From Aphanomyces cochlioides (Eukaryota > Oomycota > Saprolegniomycetes > Saprolegniales > Verrucalvaceae): DNA of 64,000 bases. Location of the stretch: NCBI GenBank assembly GCA_019828595.1, contig JAHQRK010000001.1:3286001-3350000 (forward strand), written 5' to 3'. The position numbers and the translations under genes are program-made. This document shows positions 12,807 through 22,978 of this stretch, in pieces. Within the stretch, counting starts at the first letter, position 1, and each line of letters begins with the position of its first letter. The notes below the pieces were generated by a model that was not told the DNA's origin, did not search any database, and saw only the letters and a list, made by a program, of their open reading frames with translations.

Positions 12807-14597
12807 TTAAGACAATTTCAATTGCTTGCGCACGCGCATCTTGAAATCGGAAATTTCACCTTCGTACACACGAATCTTTTGGTCTTCGACGAGCCAGATT
12901 TCCTTGGCGACTTGCGAAATCAAACGCATGTCGTGCGACACCAACAGCATACCTCCTTCGAATTTGTTCAGGGCGCGGGCCAACGCATCGATACTTTCCA
13001 TATCCAAGTGATTTGTCGGTTCATCGAGCAACAAAATGTGAGCGTTTTGGTGGGCAATGTAGGCAAACACGACGCGCGATTTTTGGCCGTCACTCAATTG
13101 CTCCATCACTTGCGATTGCACTTCGCCGGAGATACCATATCGGCCCAAGTATGATCGCACTTCTTCAACCGATTTATCAGGGAACAACGTGCGGAAATAT
13201 TCCAAAGGACTCTTGGAAAGATCCAACACATCGACGAAGTGCTGTGTGAATCGAGCAACACGCAATTTGGTGTGGGGACGGACGTTACCATGCACAGGCA
13301 TAAGCTGACCAGTGATCAAGTTGAGCAAAGTGGTCTTGCCAGAACCGTTGGCACCGACCAAAGCGACTCGAGAATCCATATCAAGACCCAATTCGACGCC
13401 TTCGTACAAAAGTGGGCAGCCAGGGTAGCCGAAGGCCAAGTTTTGGAACATGAGCACAGGAGGAGGAAGACGTTCGGGATTTGGGAACTTGAAATCACCT
13501 TCAACTTCCTTGACGACCTTTTCAGTCAAACCTTCACGGACCATCTTGGCAAGGGTCTTTTCCTTCGATTGAGCTTGTCGAGCCAACTTGGCAGAACCGT
13601 GACCGAAACGAGCAATGTAATCTTTCATGTGCTTGATTTGATCTTGCTCCCAGTTGTACTTCTTCATTTGGTTTTCTTCCTTTTCTTCCTTGGTCTTGAC
13701 GTACGTGTCGTAGTTACCCGAGTAGTATTCGAGCTTTTTGTTTTTCAAGTCGATAATGTTGGTGCAGACGCCGTTCATGAATTCCTGTGAGTGCGAAATC
13801 AAGAGCAAAATCTTCTTCCACTTCGACAAGTAGTCTTCCAACCACACGACGGCTTCCATATCCAAGTGGTTTGTCGGTTCATCGAGCAACAACAGTGTAG
13901 GTTGAATAAACAAAGCACGAGCCAATGCAATACGCATGCGCCAACCACCGGAAAATTCACGCGTCTTCTTTTGCATCATGGCATCAGAAAAGGTCAAACC
14001 TGCCAAAATGGTACGAGCACGAATTTCAGCAGTGTCGGCATCCATTTCATCCAAGCGTTCGTAAATATCAGTCAAGCGGTTGGTAATAGCTTCGCTTTCT
14101 TCGTCGGCGAGACTTTCATCCAACATCTTTTCTGACAATTCATCGACTTCCTGTTGCAACTTGTTTCGTTCTTCGTCGACTGAGATGACAGCTTCCAAGG
14201 CAGTCATGTCTGTGGGTTCGATTTCGTGCTTCAAGTGGTAGATATCGATGCTTTCAGGAATTGGAATACCGCGGGCACCCAAAACGTTCATGAAGGTCGA
14301 TTTACCGGATCCGTTGCGACCGATCAAACCATATCGTCGACCGTAGTTGAGCGTGATGTCGCAATTTTCCATGAGCACTTTACCAAAGTACGTGATGGAA
14401 AAATCCAACACGTTGATGTCCTTGAAGTTGGCATGGACTTGGCGGGCACTGTGCGCGCAAGTTGCAATAATGCCGTCGTCGGCCAATTTGTCAGCCAAGG
14501 TGCGTTCCACAGGGACCGATTCGGCAATTGGGTCCTTCTTGGCGGCCTTTCCGCCTTTTGTTACGCCTCTTCGTCCACGGGTGTTCTTCGGGGGCAT
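12807..14597 (-). CDS. ABCF2: ABC-F ATPase, ABCF2/Arb1-like ribosome biogenesis factor
   Basis: One uninterrupted exon of 596 aa starting MPPKNTRGRRG with a Lys/Arg-rich N-terminus. It has two ATP-binding cassettes and no membrane segment, the ABC-F architecture. Cassette 1: GRNGSGKS (Walker A), SGGWRMRIALARAL (signature), LLLLDEPTNHLD (Walker B). Cassette 2: GANGSGKT, LSDGQKSRVVFA, LLLLDEPTNHLD. The linker between them is charged and helical (TKEEKEENQMKKYNWEQDQ). Length matches yeast Arb1 (610 aa) and human ABCF2 (623 aa), which act in 40S/60S export and ribosome assembly. All catalytic motifs are intact. Absence of introns is unusual next to its neighbours and suits a highly expressed gene. 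Confidence 0.95.
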   Translation of the reverse strand: MPPKNTRGRRGVTKGGKAAKKDPIAESVPVERTLADKLADDGIIATCAHSARQVHANFKDINVLDFSITYFGKVLMENCDITLNYGRRYGLIGRNGSGKSTFMNVLGARGIPIPESIDIYHLKHEIEPTDMTALEAVISVDEERNKLQQEVDELSEKMLDESLADEESEAITNRLTDIYERLDEMDADTAEIRARTILAGLTFSDAMMQKKTREFSGGWRMRIALARALFIQPTLLLLDEPTNHLDMEAVVWLEDYLSKWKKILLLISHSQEFMNGVCTNIIDLKNKKLEYYSGNYDTYVKTKEEKEENQMKKYNWEQDQIKHMKDYIARFGHGSAKLARQAQSKEKTLAKMVREGLTEKVVKEVEGDFKFPNPERLPPPVLMFQNLAFGYPGCPLLYEGVELGLDMDSRVALVGANGSGKTTLLNLITGQLMPVHGNVRPHTKLRVARFTQHFVDVLDLSKSPLEYFRTLFPDKSVEEVRSYLGRYGISGEVQSQVMEQLSDGQKSRVVFAYIAHQNAHILLLDEPTNHLDMESIDALARALNKFEGGMLLVSHDMRLISQVAKEIWLVEDQKIRVYEGEISDFKMRVRKQLKLS

Positions 14598-14642
14598 CTT
14601 CTACTAGTGACTTGCCAGCCAAACCTTGAATACAAAAAATCA

Positions 14643-15411
14643 ATGGTGAAGATCAATTATGCAGCCAAAGTCCTGACATCCAATCAGAGGACAGTCGTGA
14701 CGAAACTGCCCACTTCGCTTTGTCGTGATAGGGAAATTTCCCAATCGCAACTTGGCGACGATAAGGTATTCGAGCAACATGATCACTCTCCCGGAGAAAT
14801 TTGACCGCGTGCTACATACAAGCACAAGATTGTGTCGAGAGTCACTTGTGGACAAGGCAAGCAGGCGAGCTGTGCAGTTTTCATGTGTGAAAAGGCCGTG
14901 TGCACTCTTGTTGGTATTTTCCCCAGATTGACCAGTCAAGGAATTTTCCCAACAGTGTAAAATCGTTATACACACCAAAATCGAATCTTGCCGCACCTCT
15001 CGAGGTATGGATGAAGAGAACACATACAAGCTCAGTTACTGCGACAAAAGCAGCAAGAATCACGTCCTAATCATGGGAATCTATGAGCAAGGTCCTCGCC
15101 GACAAAACATGCGAGTTGACAAGCTCTTCATCCTCCAAATGCCGAAATCTCCGCGTGTATCCTTGACGTCGAACCCTTCTCCCAATCCCTCGGAAACTGG
15201 TAAATTGGGCGCTCAGGGGACATTGCAAAATCCACCGCGCAATGTATATGCGATGCTCATTGGCAGCTTGCGGAGTGCCAGCAGTGCGCAACGCCAGTTG
15301 AGGGCGGACCCTGTCTGTGGTTTTCCAAGCACGGAGGGAGTGAATGTTTATGCAGAGTGTTGTCTGTCTCACGCTGGCCTTAAAAGAAACAGATGTTTAA
15401 AACATTTTTGA
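14643..15411 (+). CDS. Hypothetical Cys-rich protein
   Basis: A three-exon model, 14643-14765, 14829-14909 and 14956-15411, gives 219 aa with introns of 63 and 46 nt. The first 70 residues contain eight cysteines (for example VTCGQGKQASC, CEKAVCTLCKI). The middle has a compact segment (KNHVLIMGIYEQGPRRQNM) and the tail is Ser/Pro-rich. No family was recognised. The ATG lies 45 bp from the divergent ABCF ATG, which would be an extremely short shared promoter. The stop is 109 bp before CHMP5. Splice joins are in frame, but an alternative model starting in the 15007 ORF cannot be excluded. Confidence 0.45.
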
Positions 15412-15460
15412 CAAAATTTCCTGGATTTGACTTGTGTTAAATTGTTTTAAACAGTTTAGG

Positions 15461-15473
15461 ATTATCCGGATGC
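15461..15473 (+). promoter_or_regulatory. TTATCCGGAT element upstream of CHMP5
   Basis: ATTATCCGGATGC lies 48 bp before the CHMP5 ATG. It is a single copy of the recurring palindrome. Confidence 0.5.
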
Positions 15474-15520
15474 ATGTCCACAATTCGCCCTTCTTGGAAG
15501 TCTCATTCTCGACCGAGACA

Positions 15521-16437
15521 ATGAATCGCATCTTTGGCAAGAAGAAGCCCGAAGTCCCTCAAGTCAACATTTCAGATGTCCATGGACGAGTGGAAGGACG
15601 TGTAGACAATCTAGACTTGAAGGTGGTGCTCTTGTGTATGGATTCTGTGGTGAAAGGTGTTGTTGTCATTGTAGATTGCCAAGCTTGAGGAAGAATTGCA
15701 AAACTACAAGAAACAGGTTCGTTCGCGACGTTGCTCATCGTTCCCATTGACAAATTTACTAGATGGCCAAAGCAAAGGGAGCCGCATTAAACTCCATCAA
15801 GCAACGCGCACTCCAAACCCTCAAACGAAAGAAGATGTATGAGCAACAACGAGATGCCACGGCCGCTCAATCTTTCAATATTGAACAGGTACCTCGTGAT
15901 GTCAGTGAACTAACTAATAATCTCTTTATAGGCATCCTTTGCGATAGAAACAGCCAAAGACTCGTTAGATACAGTGGCCGCCATGAAGTCGGCAGCAGTT
16001 CAACTCAAAGCCGAAACGAAGAAATTCAATTTCTCGGAGCTTGAGGTATTCCACAATTATGGCTCAGTGCACTTGACCAACTTACCATAGGATGTCCAAG
16101 ATGATATGGCAGACATGATGCAAGACATGAGCGAAATTCAAGAGATTTTGGGTCGTTCATACGGGTAAGTTCCTTCGATATGGATTCGTGAATCATGATT
16201 GTTTTTGAAATTATTAGGCTTGGTCAAGACATTGACGAGTCCGAGTTAGAAGCAGAATTGGAAGGCTTGGAAGACGAATGGGCTCAAGAAGAAGCTGAGG
16301 CGCCCGTCGCGAGTGCACCTGCATACTTGGCCACCGATTTGCCAGCAGCGCCTACGGGCCAAGGGCAAAAGCAGAAGCCTGCAGCCGCGACCGTCGACGA
16401 GTACGGCCTTCCTTTGGCGCCAGTTGCAATGCACTGA
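15521..16437 (+). CDS. CHMP5: ESCRT-III-associated CHMP5/Vps60
   Basis: 225 aa in six exons: 15521-15622, 15675-15716, 15763-15888, 15932-16045, 16091-16164, 16218-16437. Introns are 43-53 nt. MNRIFGKKK is the hallmark N-terminus of CHMP5/Vps60. Then come the basic helix (IKQRALQTLKRKKMYEQQRD), the helical core, and an acidic C-terminus (DESELEAELEGLEDEW), which is the MIT-interacting region that binds LIP5/Vta1. The family acts late in ESCRT-III disassembly and multivesicular body sorting. Human CHMP5 is 219 aa. The last 70 residues are Ala/Pro/Gln-rich and end in LPLAPVAMH. Confidence 0.95.
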
Positions 16438-16473
16438 GCAACTTCAACACTGCGGCGACCTCTCCAATAGATA

Positions 16474-16500
16474 TTCCGGATAAATTGAAATATCCGGATA
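16474..16500 (+). promoter_or_regulatory. Paired TCCGGATA element upstream of MND1
   Basis: TTCCGGATAA and TATCCGGATA are spaced 10 bp apart and end 31 bp before the MND1 ATG, within the 94-bp gap after CHMP5. The second half is a perfect 10-bp palindrome. Confidence 0.6.
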
Positions 16501-16531
16501 CATTTTTAACTTTCGCTCCATTTTTGTTGTC

Positions 16532-17280
16532 ATGAGCAAGCGGAAGAAGGGCGTGTCCTTGGATGAGAAGCGAGAGCGAATCCTCAAGATCTACCACGAG
16601 AACTTGGAAGTTTATAATCTCAAAGAAGTCGAAAAGCTGGGGTCCAAAGCCGGTGTGGTACTGCAGACGATTAAGGATGTGAACCAAGCACTTGTGGATG
16701 ACAATCTCGTTGACACGGACAAGATTGGATCGGGGAATTACTTTTGGTCGTTTCCAAGCAAAGTCGCACAACAACGGAAACGCAAACTAGAGGATCTTGA
16801 AACGAAGCGCGAAGAGTTGAAACAAAAGATTGTGTCAGTCGTTCAAGCAGTCGAGACCCAACAGAGTTTGAGGACAGAGTCGAGTGATCGCGTGGAGAAA
16901 TTAAATCGCTTGGCTCAGCTAAAGAACCAAGTCGAAGAAATGAGGGCCAAGCTGCATGTCCTGAGTGAAAACGATCCAGATGTCATGAAGAAACTAGGTA
17001 CTTCTCATCATCGTCGTCATTGAGTTTTGACCCATTGCGACAGAGGCCAAAGTAAAACTTGCGAAAGAGGGTGTTGATCGATGGACAGGTATGCTTGTCT
17101 GTAGTACCATAGAGATATATCATGCTTGTAGACAATGTATTCAACTTGAAATCATGGGTTATCAAGAAGAACAGTGCACCGTCAGCAGAGGTGTATGCCG
17201 ACCCCGTCGCTGAGCTAATGTTTCATCGCTAGGTGGAAAAATGGCTTGGAATTAAAGATGACTTCGACTACGTGGAATAA
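16532..17280 (+). CDS. MND1: Meiotic nuclear division protein 1 (MND1)
   Basis: 205 aa, exactly the usual family length, in four exons: 16532-16997, 17044-17088, 17132-17190, 17233-17280. The N-terminal winged-helix domain starts MSKRKKGVSLDEKRERIL and includes KIGSGNYFWSFPS, the most conserved MND1 signature. A long coiled coil follows (residues about 85-150), then the C-terminal WLGIKDDFDYVE, also conserved. MND1 pairs with HOP2 and stimulates DMC1/RAD51 strand invasion in meiosis. HOP2 is not in this window. The frame is fully intact. Confidence 0.95.
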
Positions 17281-17452
17281 TCAACAGTATCCCCTCTTTT
17301 TTAGCTCTCCTCTTCATGGAGGAAACAACACAAGGGGATAGTCACCAGTGCACAGTAGCAGTCGCGCAAGTTTCCAGTCGTGCAATCGATTTATTCAAAT
17401 GTATCTCCTTTCGAAACATTCGAGGGTTGAAAATCAAGATATCAAGCTGTGC

Positions 17453-19156
17453 TCACAAATCGCAGCCTTTCGATGTGGTCGCTGGTGAAAGAGTGCTTGG
17501 CGGGTCGTTCTCGGCACACGTCGTGCGAGGGACACAGCCGTATACTTTTGTTTCGTTCAAGAAACGGCACTCCGAGCCATACGGCAAGTGCGGTTGAGCT
17601 ACGGGACAGTTGCCCTTAATGTTCGCCACGCAGAAACGAGGTTGGGCAGGTGTCACTTGCGTGCAGAAGTGATACGAGCCTCGTACACTGATGGGAGCCC
17701 AGCCAGCTTTGAGAAGGTTTGAGCCAGAGCACTCTTCAAGGTCAGGTATCGTGAGACTGATCTCGCAGCCAGAGGAGGGGTCTGTGTCAGAAGGAGCCGA
17801 CGGAGAATACGGGCTATCAGAGGAGGACGATGGACTCACTGAGGGTGTTGGAGTTGGCTCAAGCGTGGAGCCATCCGAGCACCTCGTATGAGGAAAGCAA
17901 TGATAAGTTCCTCTTTTGTTAAGTGCGCAGTAGGAGCCATAAGGAAGACCAGGTTGTGGTCTAGGGCAGTTGTCCGAGATGTCTTTGGAGCAATAGTCTG
18001 GACCTTGTGCGCAGAATGGTCCATCGTAGCCGTAGACGTTCATGTAAGCCCAATTGTATCCACGACAATTCACAGGCGGCAATGGCTCCAATGGATCTCT
18101 CGCGGCACAATAACTTGAGTTTGTCGGGTAGAGAGTCGCGATGACAAATTCTGGAGATTGTGTAGGTGGACTCGTGGTGGGAATCGATGTCGTGACCACG
18201 GATGTGACTGTCGGCGTGATGGGAAATGCAGTTGGCTCGGGGCTCTCAGTTGGAATCGGCGTAGAGGGCGCTGGGGTCATTGGATGGGGGCTCTCAGTTG
18301 GAATCGGCGTAGGGGGCGTTGGGGTCACTGGCAAGTCCTTCAGTGGCGGCACAACTGGAGCCAAAGTAGTTGTGGCTGGAGGGGGTGTTGGGGCCGGAGT
18401 TATAGTAGTTGGAACTACAGTTGTAGTAGGCTCTGCAGTTGTAGTTGGCGGTGGCGTAGTGTCTGGAATGGTTGTTGGGTCTGGAGAGGAGCTCGGACTG
18501 GGTTCAGGTGTTGGAGCTGGCGTTGGTATCCCAGTGCAGTAGGCGTTCATGGGATCGGCATTGAGCGAAGCTTTGCCGACGTCACACCAATGACCTGGAA
18601 TGTCATAGCCAACTTGCCCGTAGAGAGATTGCCGCATGCAGCCACAGACAAGCGGCTGTGCTGGCTGTACTATTTGAGTCTCGCAGTCGGCCAAGTTTGT
18701 GGTGGTGGTGCAAGTTACAGCATTTGGACTCCAGCATTGAACGTCCCCAGAGTTGGCGTTGATGCTCAGGCCATAATAACTATTCGAGTTTGGAACGAAG
18801 ATGCATGTCCATGGCGAAGAAGAAGTCACAGTTGGGGTTGATGGCGATGTTGGAGAAGGGTCTGGAGTGCTGGTTGGAGTTGGTTGAGAGGCTGGTGTCG
18901 TGTCAGGAGTCATGCTGGGAGTAGGAACGGGGGTTGGCTCAGGTGTTGGAGTTGGATTCGGGGTTGATTCCGGTGTCGATGCAGGAGTTGCATCCGGGGT
19001 TGGAGCTGGTTGCGTGGTTGGCACAGGAGTGGTGTCGGGGGATGGACATGGGGTTGTAGCTGGGGTTGGACTAGGTGTATCTTGCGCGTTTCCCGTCGAT
19101 AGGACAAGGGAGGCGACAAGGACCATCGTAATAAAGGACGCTTTCGAAAAGAGCAT
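17453..19156 (-). CDS. Secreted Thr/Pro-rich mucin-like protein with paired Cys modules
   Basis: Single exon, 567 aa. A signal peptide is evident ([25 protein letters not shown], cleavage about residue 24). Three low-complexity Thr/Pro/Ser tracts (residues about 27-112, 225-345 and 430-465) would be heavily O-glycosylated. They separate Cys-rich segments: one around 113-220 ([23 protein letters not shown]), and two related copies near 365-430 and 485-560 that share a CP..QP.LPYGS.C...YxC.PxTxC pattern. No membrane anchor is visible. The architecture suits an extracellular wall- or host-surface-associated glycoprotein. No catalytic domain was recognised. Gly/Val-rich ORFs on the opposite strand are compositional shadows. 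Confidence 0.85.
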   Translation of the reverse strand: MLFSKASFITMVLVASLVLSTGNAQDTPSPTPATTPCPSPDTTPVPTTQPAPTPDATPASTPESTPNPTPTPEPTPVPTPSMTPDTTPASQPTPTSTPDPSPTSPSTPTVTSSSPWTCIFVPNSNSYYGLSINANSGDVQCWSPNAVTCTTTTNLADCETQIVQPAQPLVCGCMRQSLYGQVGYDIPGHWCDVGKASLNADPMNAYCTGIPTPAPTPEPSPSSSPDPTTIPDTTPPPTTTAEPTTTVVPTTITPAPTPPPATTTLAPVVPPLKDLPVTPTPPTPIPTESPHPMTPAPSTPIPTESPEPTAFPITPTVTSVVTTSIPTTSPPTQSPEFVIATLYPTNSSYCAARDPLEPLPPVNCRGYNWAYMNVYGYDGPFCAQGPDYCSKDISDNCPRPQPGLPYGSYCALNKRGTYHCFPHTRCSDGSTLEPTPTPSVSPSSSSDSPYSPSAPSDTDPSSGCEISLTIPDLEECSGSNLLKAGWAPISVRGSYHFCTQVTPAQPRFCVANIKGNCPVAQPHLPYGSECRFLNETKVYGCVPRTTCAENDPPSTLSPATTSKGCDL

Positions 19157-20284
19157 AGCGTGGGCTTAGATATTTCTCCAAGTGGAAAAATGAACAATGA
19201 GCGCTTGGAACTTGTTTCGACATGGCTGTTGGCCGTTTCCACGTATGCCGTTCACGCGATTGCAATCATTTTTTCATCTCCTCCTCAAATCCATGCAATC
19301 TCCTTCATGCCAGGAGTTGGAAAGCATTACTTGAGCCACACTTATATGCAATACACAGCGTGAAACAAAGCATGGAACTCGCGTTGGCGCAAACTTGAAG
19401 AGCTGTTGATTGTCAGCCGCAATCACCTCATAAAAGTGGGAAGAATCCACCAACTCAAGGAACATTTTCTAGGACATTTCCTGACAAAACTATTTCTGAT
19501 GGTTTTGTATATTATAAAAATAGTATGGGTGCAGGATAGTGATCATGCAGCTTCGAACATCGAGCAACATGATTGGCAGTATATTTCCTGCATTGGACTT
19601 GTCATTTCATTTTTTGGTCGCAGCGTGGCAATGTCGAGCATGGGAAGTTCATGAACTGACAACGTCTTTCCACAAGCTTTGTGTGTCGTACAGCAGCGTG
19701 TGCCATCACCGACGTTGCAGCCGATAGCCTTTAGCTGCATCGAATTTCTTGGTGAATGCACGATTGGACTTTTTTCGTCCAATCACAATCGATTAGGTGC
19801 AGGCCTATGAGCACACAAACTTCTCTTCGTTGGTGTTTGAGAAGAATTCTATATAGATTATTGTATGGGTCATCTGAGTTGGGTGCAGGATCTCGAGCAA
19901 AAAACGTAGGTGCAGGCCTACGGGAAATACGGTAATTAATTCAGCATAAAATCAAAATCATTTTCGTAGGTGCAAGCCTACGGGAAATACGGTAAACTTG
20001 TAGTGTACCATTAATCACAACAAATATTCATAGACGAACTTAGCTTAGTTACCCATCCATGTCTTCACATTGATTTCCAGGTGTAATCTAGTCTGTGTTA
20101 GGTATACGACAAGACAAAATACAATACAAAATCCTAGAACTACATGGAAAAATGCCCTGTTGAGTAAATTATTAGGAGGAATCCCAATTGCTGAGGCTGG
20201 CGCCAAGACGATTATCTCGCTTCGTTGACGAGATAAACAGATGCAAGATGGCCATTCCATAGCCATTTCAACTTTGGGGCTGTG
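19157..20284. other. AT-rich intergenic region with hairpin repeats
   Basis: 1.1 kb between divergent genes (secreted protein, P450). No coding exon is supported. It holds the CGTAGG-hairpin repeats described separately and two copies of GGGTGCAGGAT (near 19530 and 19880). It may include both promoters. Confidence 0.5.
19905..19995. repeat. Two 31-bp direct repeats each containing a hairpin
   Basis: Copies at 19905-19935 and 19965-19995 are 60 bp apart and differ at one base (GCAGG/GCAAG). Each begins CGTAGG-TGCARG-CCTACG, a 6-bp perfect stem with a 6-nt loop, followed by GGAAATACGGTAA. A third, shorter relative (TAGGTGCAGGCCTA) lies at 19794-19807. They look like the ends or remnants of a small dispersed element. 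Confidence 0.65.
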
Positions 20285-21986
20285 ATGGACATCGAGAAGA
20301 CGCTGATCGCCGCTGTGCTGACTGCCATCTTGGCGCTCGTCATCCAGTACATTCTTCGACGAAAGACGTCTGGGGCGATTCCCACGGTCCCATGTTGGAT
20401 CCCGTTCTTAGGTTCGTCATTGGACTTCTCGAGCGACCCCGTGGGATTCATCCGATCTTGCAGTGCTCGCTACGGCTCGATCTTCAATGTATACCTCGGC
20501 GGCAAGACGATGACGTTCTTCATCTCCCCAAAGCACTACGCGACGCTGCTCAAGCACAAGTCGCTCTCGCACAAGCCTGCTTTCTTCAATGTTGCGACGA
20601 AAGCTCTCGGTGAAAGTACCTCCTTCAACAATGATGTCATGTCCCTCCACCCGTCTGAGGCGGCTGAGGCGTACCACAAGCTTGTAGTCACGCATTTGCT
20701 CGGCTCGTCGGCGGTCAAGACTCTTGTGGAAAACACATTCCATCAGCAACGTCGTGTCCTTGCCACGTTTGAACGTGTTGGTCGCCAGTCTCTGCTGGAC
20801 TTTGTGCAACGAGGAATCTTCAACGCTGGATCCCGTGTTCTCCTGGGTGATTCCCTCGTCGACAAGAGTCCCAATCTTTTGGCCGATTTTGACGCATTTG
20901 ACAAATCCTTTCCCCTGTTGGTTGCTGGAGTTCCCCAAGGTTTGCTCTTGTCGCCTTTACCACTGCTCAATCAATGCGCCTAGTCTTTCTACGGTCGGCA
21001 GTTCAAGCTCGCGAAGGTGTGGTCCAAGCGATTGATAAGAACTTAGGCGACGATGCATCAACAATCATTCAGAAGCGGAATGAGGTGAGCTAGTACTGCA
21101 CAAACCAGCTTAGTAAATCGTTGAATCTGTAGACTATCCAAAAGATTGCTGGCGTCCAGCCATTAGATCCTGCCCGAGATACGATGGCCTTGTTGTGGGC
21201 GGGTAGTGCCAACTCGATCCCGACGGCGTACTGGACTCTTTTCAATCTGTTGCACGACAAGGCGGCATGGCGAGCGGTCTTCGATGAAGTCCACGAGCAT
21301 CTTCCCAAAGGCGGTGCCGAAGTGTGGACACCTGAGCAATTGAGCAAATGTGTTCTTCTTGCCAGTGTCGTCGATGAAGCATTGCGATTGAGTGCGTCGT
21401 CCATTCTGATGCGAGAGGCCATGGAGGACATTGATCTCAAAACGATGGTATCAATCGTTCGATGGTTCGGCTGCTTAGATTGTGGCTAGGACCCTCCAGT
21501 GCATCTTGCCAAGGGATCGAATGTTATCATCTACCCGAGCTTGGGCCACTTTGACGAAGCGATCTTTCCGTCGCCAAAGACATTCAAGTACGTCGCAATG
21601 AGCAACAATGGACATGGGCGCCATGTTATCTTATAGGTACGATCGCTTTGTCAATGCCACACGAGAGCAATTGGAAGCGTTTAAGCCCTTTGGCATGGGT
21701 GCGACCATGTGTCCTGGCCGCAACTTTGCCAAGAACCAGGTTCCCCTTGGTCATAACTGCTGAGAATTCACCCATGATGTAGATCAAAATGTTCATCGCT
21801 CTCATCATGCAAGAAACCAAGCGGATTGAACTCGTGCCTGGCTACGGAGAGCCCAAATACGACCCCAGTCGACTTGGCTTGGGGTAAGATCACAAGCTTA
21901 ATAGTTGCTAACGTTGGCTTTGTAGGATCATGCCTCCTGTCGACTCGTCCGTACAAATCGAATATGAATTACGCTCGAGTGCTTAG
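20285..21986 (+). CDS. Cytochrome P450 monooxygenase, copy 1
   Basis: 477 aa in seven exons: 20285-20939, 20984-21084, 21133-21447, 21490-21587, 21637-21739, 21783-21893 region ending at 21883, 21926-21986. An N-terminal membrane anchor (LIAAVLTAILALVIQYIL) precedes the proline-rich hinge (IPTVPCWIPFLG). The I-helix region is LLWAGSANSIPTAYW, the ExxR is DEALR, and the heme-thiolate motif is FGMGATMCPGR with cysteine ligand present. The form resembles CYP7/CYP8-like clans more than CYP51, so sterol or oxylipin substrates are possible but unproven. It is about 60% similar by eye to the minus-strand copy at 29254-30962, and intron positions coincide, so the two are recent-to-moderate paralogs in inverted orientation. 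Confidence 0.88.
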
Positions 21987-22978
21987 GAGCCTTTTTGATC
22001 AGATACATCCAAAACAACTCTTCATGAATGCCAACACTGCTGTTTGTTATCGTCGTCGAGTGTCGGAACTTCGCTGGAATAACCATAGCATAGATATCTA
22101 CACTGCTGTACTCGAACACACTGCCGCCTTTGGTACACCAACAGCCCATTATACGAAGTCTCGTGCAATGCGCTGAGGCGTTTGGGGAACTGGTCCAAAT
22201 GTCGTGAGCAGACACTGGAGCTAGTTTCGTTCGACACACAACTAGAGATATCTCGACATGAGAGTTGTGTAGTGTGCCAATCTGGCTGGAAATATTCATG
22301 AAAAATAGGAAACGCATTTGCCCACTGCAATGGACGACATCGATGAAAAAGAAAACTCCACTGAACTCGGTTGTCAGTACACAAGGCTTGGCCAACTTGA
22401 TCTTACCATGGAATGATGAGTCCTAGTCAGCATAAAATGCTCTGAGTACTTGGTGGTCCAAGTCTACAGCAAACACAACGAATTTATCGCAACATGACTG
22501 CATCAATTGGCTAAACTGGAGAATGGCCTCTTTTGGGGCCAATTCGACATACCATCCTTCCGATCGTTGCTCCCCGTAGGGTCGATATCTTGGAGGGCCA
22601 CACTATTGACGACCATTCCGGATAAAGGGTTTCAATCTTTCCGAACAACCTGTCTGTCGGAAAAGCCGCAAGAAAGGCGCCAGCTTCCAGATCCTCCCCG
22701 CTTGCTGGAGCGTCTCCGTTGGCTCCAAGGACGACCAAGGTCTCAAGAATTAGTGCGACTCGGGTCAGGTGTGTGTAGATATATGGCATGACATGGATGA
22801 CAGCAGACGACGATAGGATGGTGCTCGACATGTGTGGCATGCCGCCGGTGGTGTGCTCGCCAGGACAAGGAGGCCATGCGTATCCCCGACGTCAATGTTG
22901 TCTTATATAGCATTGAAGTCGATGATACCCATCGCCACCTCATACTATCCGTCGGTGGTGTCGTCGCTCTGAGACTTT
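21987..22978. other. Sequence downstream of P450 copy 1
   Basis: About 1 kb with only short overlapping ORFs on both strands (for example 22511-22840 minus) that match nothing recognised. A 37-bp segment, 22596-22632, recurs exactly at 28658-28694 in the same orientation and contains TTCCGGATAAAG. Confidence 0.4.
22596..22632 (+). repeat. 37-bp direct repeat, copy A
   Basis: Identical to 28658-28694. In copy A it leads into CLASP-side sequence. In copy B it abuts the inverted 3' end of that sequence, so it marks a rearrangement or duplication boundary. Confidence 0.75.

Noticed and set aside
12807..14604. + strand ORFs of 183, 192 and 119 codons opposite ABCF
   Set aside because: Antisense shadows of a gene with all ABC motifs in one frame.
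14226..15029. Alternative minus-strand ORF 14640-15029 as a gene
   Set aside because: It overlaps the better-joined plus-strand model and has no recognised domain.
18141..19169. Gly/Val-rich ORFs on the + strand at 18141-18542 and 18900-19169
   Set aside because: They are the antisense of Thr/Pro-rich codons in the secreted protein, with no domain of their own.
20285..21986. P450 copy 1 as CYP51 (sterol demethylase), suggested by squalene synthase nearby
   Set aside because: The CYP51-specific B' and I-helix signatures are absent; the heme loop and hinge resemble CYP7/8-like enzymes.
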